From: Idiomarina sp. PL1-037
Lineage (GTDB): Bacteria; Pseudomonadota; Gammaproteobacteria; Enterobacterales; Alteromonadaceae
Assembly (NCBI RefSeq): GCF_034422975.1
Contig: NZ_CP139873.1
Span: forward strand, 434,001-498,000
Direction: 5' to 3'
DNA: 64,000 nucleotides
Numbering within the stretch: the stretch's first letter is position 1; each line of letters opens with the position of its first letter. A program made the translations under genes and the position numbers. Shown here piece by piece: positions 61,392-64,000 of the stretch. The notes under the pieces were generated by a model. That model searched no databases. It was not told the DNA's origin and saw only the letters and a program-made list of their open reading frames with translations.

Positions 61392-62261
61392 TTAGCTATC
61401 TTCTGAAATTCTCATTGATAAATCAATTGCCTGGACGTTCTTTGTCAAAGCGCCGGAGGAGATAAAATCAACGCCGGTGGCAGCCAGTTCCGGCAAACGC
61501 TCATCGGTGATATTACCCGAGACTTCCAGTTGCGCGTTGTGCCCGGCATTATCATGGTTTTGCTGTACCACCTGCTGAATGTCTTCAATACTGAAGTTAT
61601 CCAGCATAATGACGTCGGCTCCGGCCTTCAGGGCCTGTGCGAATTCATCCAAACTCTCAACTTCAACTTCCACCGTTTTACCCGGGTTCAGGCGTCTTGC
61701 TGTAGCTACAGCCTGAGCAATGCCACCACAGGCAAAAATGTGATTTTCTTTAATTAGGTAAGCATCAAATAAACCAATGCGGTGGTTCACACCGCCACCG
61801 CAGCGCACCGCGTATTTCTGTGCTAAACGCATACCAGGCAGGGTTTTTCGGGTGTCCAGTAGTTTCGTTTTATAACCGTCGAGCAATTTGCTGTAGTGAT
61901 AAGTGGTGGTCGCGGTAGCAGATAGCGTCTGTAAAAAGTTAAGTGCCGTGCGTTCACCGGTCAGCAAAATACGGCTGGGGCCCTTTAAGCGGCACAGCTC
62001 CGTATTGGCTTTTACCTTATCGCCGTCTTTGACCAGCCATTCAATTTCCACCTGATTTCCCATTTGGCGAAACACCTGTTCAACCCAGGCACAACCACAA
62101 ATGACAGCGTCTTCACGGGTAATAATGCTGGCACGGGACTGGCTTTGTTCCGGGATCAGTTGCGCAGTAATATCTAAACGGGCATCTTCGCCGAATAAAT
62201 CTTCTTTCAATGCGGCGCGCACACCGTCCTGAATAGCAAGTTGCAGCTCGGGCTGGCTCAT
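61392..62261 (-). CDS. nadC: Nicotinate-nucleotide pyrophosphorylase (quinolinate phosphoribosyltransferase) NadC
   Basis: NadC converts quinolinate and PRPP to nicotinate mononucleotide in de novo NAD synthesis. The 289 residues contain LTGERTALNFLQTLSATATT, KLLDTRKTLPGMRLAQKYAV, CGGGVNHRIGLFDAYLIKEN and ADVIMLDNFSIEDIQQ, all active-site segments. It is divergent from ampD, with 67 bp between the starts, as in E. coli. Confidence 0.97.
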   Translation of the reverse strand: MSQPELQLAIQDGVRAALKEDLFGEDARLDITAQLIPEQSQSRASIITREDAVICGCAWVEQVFRQMGNQVEIEWLVKDGDKVKANTELCRLKGPSRILLTGERTALNFLQTLSATATTTYHYSKLLDGYKTKLLDTRKTLPGMRLAQKYAVRCGGGVNHRIGLFDAYLIKENHIFACGGIAQAVATARRLNPGKTVEVEVESLDEFAQALKAGADVIMLDNFSIEDIQQVVQQNHDNAGHNAQLEVSGNITDERLPELAATGVDFISSGALTKNVQAIDLSMRISEDS

Positions 62262-62328
62262 AGATGGCTTTACCTTTTAACAGACAATACGGATACTAGG
62301 GGGCAAACTTTACCGTTTTGTTGAGCCT

Positions 62329-62877
62329 GTGAAAAGCGACCCGATAAAAAATCATAAAATAACGACTGCGGCGCAGCATCCGTCCCCGCATTACGATGAG
62401 CGCCCACAAAGCGCTGAAGTCAGTCTGCTGGTCATTCACTGTATTAGCCTGCCGGAAGGGCAATATGGTACACCTTATATTCGCCAGTTGTTTATGGGCG
62501 ACCTGGAACCCGATGCGCACCCGGACTTTGCTATCCTGAAAGGGCTGAGGGTGTCGGCCCATTGTGTGATCCGCCGGGACGGTACGCTGGAGCAATACGT
62601 GCCTTTTGATAAACGTGCCTGGCACGCCGGTATGTCCCGTTATTGCGGGCGCAGACGATGCAACGATTTCAGTATAGGTATTGAACTCGAAGGAACCGAC
62701 CACAGTGCTTATACTCAAGAGCAATACGAACAATTAATTGCAGTCACTAAGGCGTTAATCGGTACTTATCCCAATCTAAACCGCCGGCGTATTGTCGGCC
62801 ATCAGGATATCGCCCCGGGTCGTAAAACGGACCCGGGCAGTGAATTTGACTGGCAAACCTATTTAAATGCCTTATAA
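62329..62877 (+). CDS. ampD: 1,6-anhydro-N-acetylmuramyl-L-alanine amidase AmpD
   Basis: AmpD is a cytoplasmic zinc amidase that removes the stem peptide from anhydromuropeptides in wall recycling; its loss induces AmpR-controlled beta-lactamase in many species. The 182 residues (E. coli 183) carry the Amidase_2 fold with LLVIHCISLPEGQYGTPYIR (first zinc His), AWHAGMSRYCGRRRCNDFSI, GIELEGTD and the other ligands in VGHQDIAPGRKTDPG. The first codon at 62329 is GTG. No ampC or ampR is in the window. Confidence 0.96.
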   Translation: MKSDPIKNHKITTAAQHPSPHYDERPQSAEVSLLVIHCISLPEGQYGTPYIRQLFMGDLEPDAHPDFAILKGLRVSAHCVIRRDGTLEQYVPFDKRAWHAGMSRYCGRRRCNDFSIGIELEGTDHSAYTQEQYEQLIAVTKALIGTYPNLNRRRIVGHQDIAPGRKTDPGSEFDWQTYLNAL

Positions 62878-62887
62878 GGAGTCATGA

Positions 62888-63715
62888 ATGGTTCTCATTG
62901 CGTTGCTGATTGCTTTAAGCGTTGAGCGTTTGTATCACAGCCCGGCCTTTTTGCACTGGTCGTTTTTTCTGGAACGCTGGCAACACTGGAGTGCGGCACG
63001 GCTGACAAACGAAAAGTGGGAAAGTGAGCCACTGCAACTGGTTCGCCTGCTGGTTCCTGCTTTGGCTGTCGGCTTTTTGGTGGTGTTGCTGGACAACCTT
63101 ATGGTCACCTTTATTGTCAGTATTTTGTCTTTACTGCTGGCAATGAATTGCCAGCCCGCCCGCAAAAGCTATAAAGCGTATTTAAAAGCGGCAAACCGGG
63201 GCGATGAACAACAGGTAAATGAACATCAACAGGCATTAACTGAATTTGCCGGGCATCATCAGCCAAAACAGTTAAGTGACACGTTAATCTGGATCAATTA
63301 TCGGCAATATATTGCGGTGATGTTTTATTTTGTGCTGTTTGGCAGTTTTGGCGCTCTGGTATACGCCAGTCTGCGTTATGCCGAGAAGCAATTAATAAAT
63401 GAACAGAAATCGGCTAAACCCTGGCAGCAATTTATGTGGTTCGCAGACTGGGTTCCGGCTCGCTTAGCCGGGTTTGGCTTATTAATTGTGGGGCATTTTT
63501 CACGGGCGTTTCCGGTTTGGGCCAAGCACTGTCTGAACCCGCAGACCGATCCGGACAAACTTCTGTTTAATGTCGCCAGCAAAGCAGAAGACAGCCCTCA
63601 GCATCCCGACGACAGAACCGAGCACATTGCTTGTCAGTTGCGCTTAATGCGTCGCCAGCAGGTTTTCTGGGTGTGTGTTATTGCCGCCTTAACCTTAACG
63701 GGTTGGGTAAACTAG
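62888..63715 (+). CDS. ampE: AmpE family inner-membrane protein
   Basis: AmpE is a multi-pass membrane protein of unclear function encoded with ampD; it was proposed as a sensor in beta-lactamase induction. The 275 residues have about four hydrophobic segments (about 1-10, 54-85, 135-160 and 255-275). ALLIALSVERLYHSPAFLHW at the start and YRQYIAVMFYFVLFGSFGAL and GFGLLIVGHFSRAFPVW later are typical. It is ten bases after ampD with AAGGAG before the ATG. Confidence 0.93.
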   Translation: MVLIALLIALSVERLYHSPAFLHWSFFLERWQHWSAARLTNEKWESEPLQLVRLLVPALAVGFLVVLLDNLMVTFIVSILSLLLAMNCQPARKSYKAYLKAANRGDEQQVNEHQQALTEFAGHHQPKQLSDTLIWINYRQYIAVMFYFVLFGSFGALVYASLRYAEKQLINEQKSAKPWQQFMWFADWVPARLAGFGLLIVGHFSRAFPVWAKHCLNPQTDPDKLLFNVASKAEDSPQHPDDRTEHIACQLRLMRRQQVFWVCVIAALTLTGWVN

Positions 63716-63738
63716 AGGTTGTACCAGCTGAGAAAAAT

Positions 63739-63767
63739 TTGGGCTCAGTGGGTAAATGATTTAGAAT
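63739..63767 (+). promoter_or_regulatory. pdhR promoter
   Basis: TAGAAT (63762-63767, five of six) lies 17 bases after TTGGGC (63739-63744, three of six). Transcription would start near 63774, directly before the PdhR box, so repressor binding would block initiation or escape. Confidence 0.5.
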
Positions 63768-63776
63768 AACCGCATC

Positions 63777-63793
63777 ATTTGGTCTGACCAATT
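63777..63793 (+). promoter_or_regulatory. PdhR operator
   Basis: ATTTGGTCTGACCAATT matches the established PdhR box AATTGGTnnnACCAATT with one mismatch. It lies seven bases before the pdhR start codon and just downstream of the predicted -10 box, so it fits pyruvate-relieved autorepression of the pdh operon. Confidence 0.88.
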
Positions 63794-63800
63794 TACCGTT

Positions 63801-64000
63801 ATGCCGGATTTACCCATAAAACAAACGAAATTATCTGACACTATTGTCGCTCATCTTGAGCAGATGATCGTGGATGGGCGACTTGGTGCCGGGCAAAAAC
63901 TTCCGTCAGAACGTCAGTTGGCTCAGCAGTTCAATGTGTCACGCCCATCGTTGCGTGAGGCCATTCAAAAACTGGAAGCAAAAGGTGTTTTAGAGCGTCG
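63801..64000 (+). CDS. pdhR: Pyruvate dehydrogenase complex repressor PdhR, N-terminal part
   Basis: PdhR is a GntR/FadR-type repressor of the pyruvate dehydrogenase operon, released by pyruvate. About 66 residues are visible before the window ends: the winged helix with KLPSERQLAQQFNVSRPSLR, then EAIQKLEAKGVLERR, almost identical in layout to E. coli PdhR. The ATG at 63801 has no clear Shine-Dalgarno; the operator fills the space just upstream. The E. coli order ampDE-aroP-pdhR lacks aroP here. The pdh genes should follow outside the window. Confidence 0.95.
   Translation, partial: MPDLPIKQTKLSDTIVAHLEQMIVDGRLGAGQKLPSERQLAQQFNVSRPSLREAIQKLEAKGVLER

Overview
The window is a dense, uninterrupted stretch of chromosomal housekeeping DNA from a gammaproteobacterium. 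Gene order, protein sequences and moderate GC content fit the Alteromonadales, and Idiomarina or a close relative is my best guess; this is inference, because no database search was possible. I see no tRNA, 5S/16S/23S rRNA, insertion sequence, prophage, CRISPR array or genomic island. No stretch over 300 bases lacks a gene, apart from the one filled by the RNase P RNA.

Layout. (1) 1-3607: end of a nitrilase-family amidohydrolase, tldD, darP (reverse) and pmbA/tldE. (2) 3620-11694, reverse strand: the kdsD-kdsC-lptC-lptA-lptB-rpoN-hpf-ptsN-rapZ-ptsO-mgtE block, joining LPS core sugar supply and export, sigma-54, ribosome hibernation, the nitrogen PTS and a Mg2+ channel. (3) 11852-17127: a TetR regulator, then mlaFEDCB-ibaG-murA. 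(4) 17144-21375: degS, degQ and zapG (reverse), zapE (forward). (5) 21573-26371: rplM-rpsI, the petABC cytochrome bc1 operon, sspA-sspB. (6) 26384-29721, reverse: lpoA-yraN-diaA-dolP, divergent from rsmI. (7) 30696-31048: rnpB, convergent with a CHASE-GGDEF-EAL protein. (8) 33423-51153: a complete division and cell wall (dcw) cluster, mraZ-rsmH-ftsL-ftsI-murE-murF-mraY-murD-ftsW-murG-murC-ddl-ftsQ-ftsA-ftsZ, then lpxC. (9) 51150-55799: dciA (reverse), an M23 peptidase, secA, mutT. (10) 55835-62261, reverse: nadC, pilA-pilB-pilC-pilD-coaE-zapD-yacG. (11) 62329-64000: ampD-ampE and the start of pdhR.

Together these genes build and police the envelope. They make peptidoglycan precursors (murA, murC-G, ddl, mraY), run septation (fts genes, zapD/E/G), recycle wall fragments (ampD), make and export LPS (kdsC/D, lpxC, lptABC), keep outer-membrane lipid asymmetry (mla, dolP), control periplasmic protein quality (degS, degQ) and secrete proteins (secA).

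No wholly new system was found. The most informative signals are regulatory: a triple MraZ box, a near-perfect PdhR box, a TetR gene with palindromes over its own and the mlaF promoter regions, a terminator-like hairpin just before secA with no secM gene, a terminator encoded inside dciA, a long rplM leader, and a type IV pilin with an unusually long basic leader made beside a PilB that lacks the tetracysteine motif.
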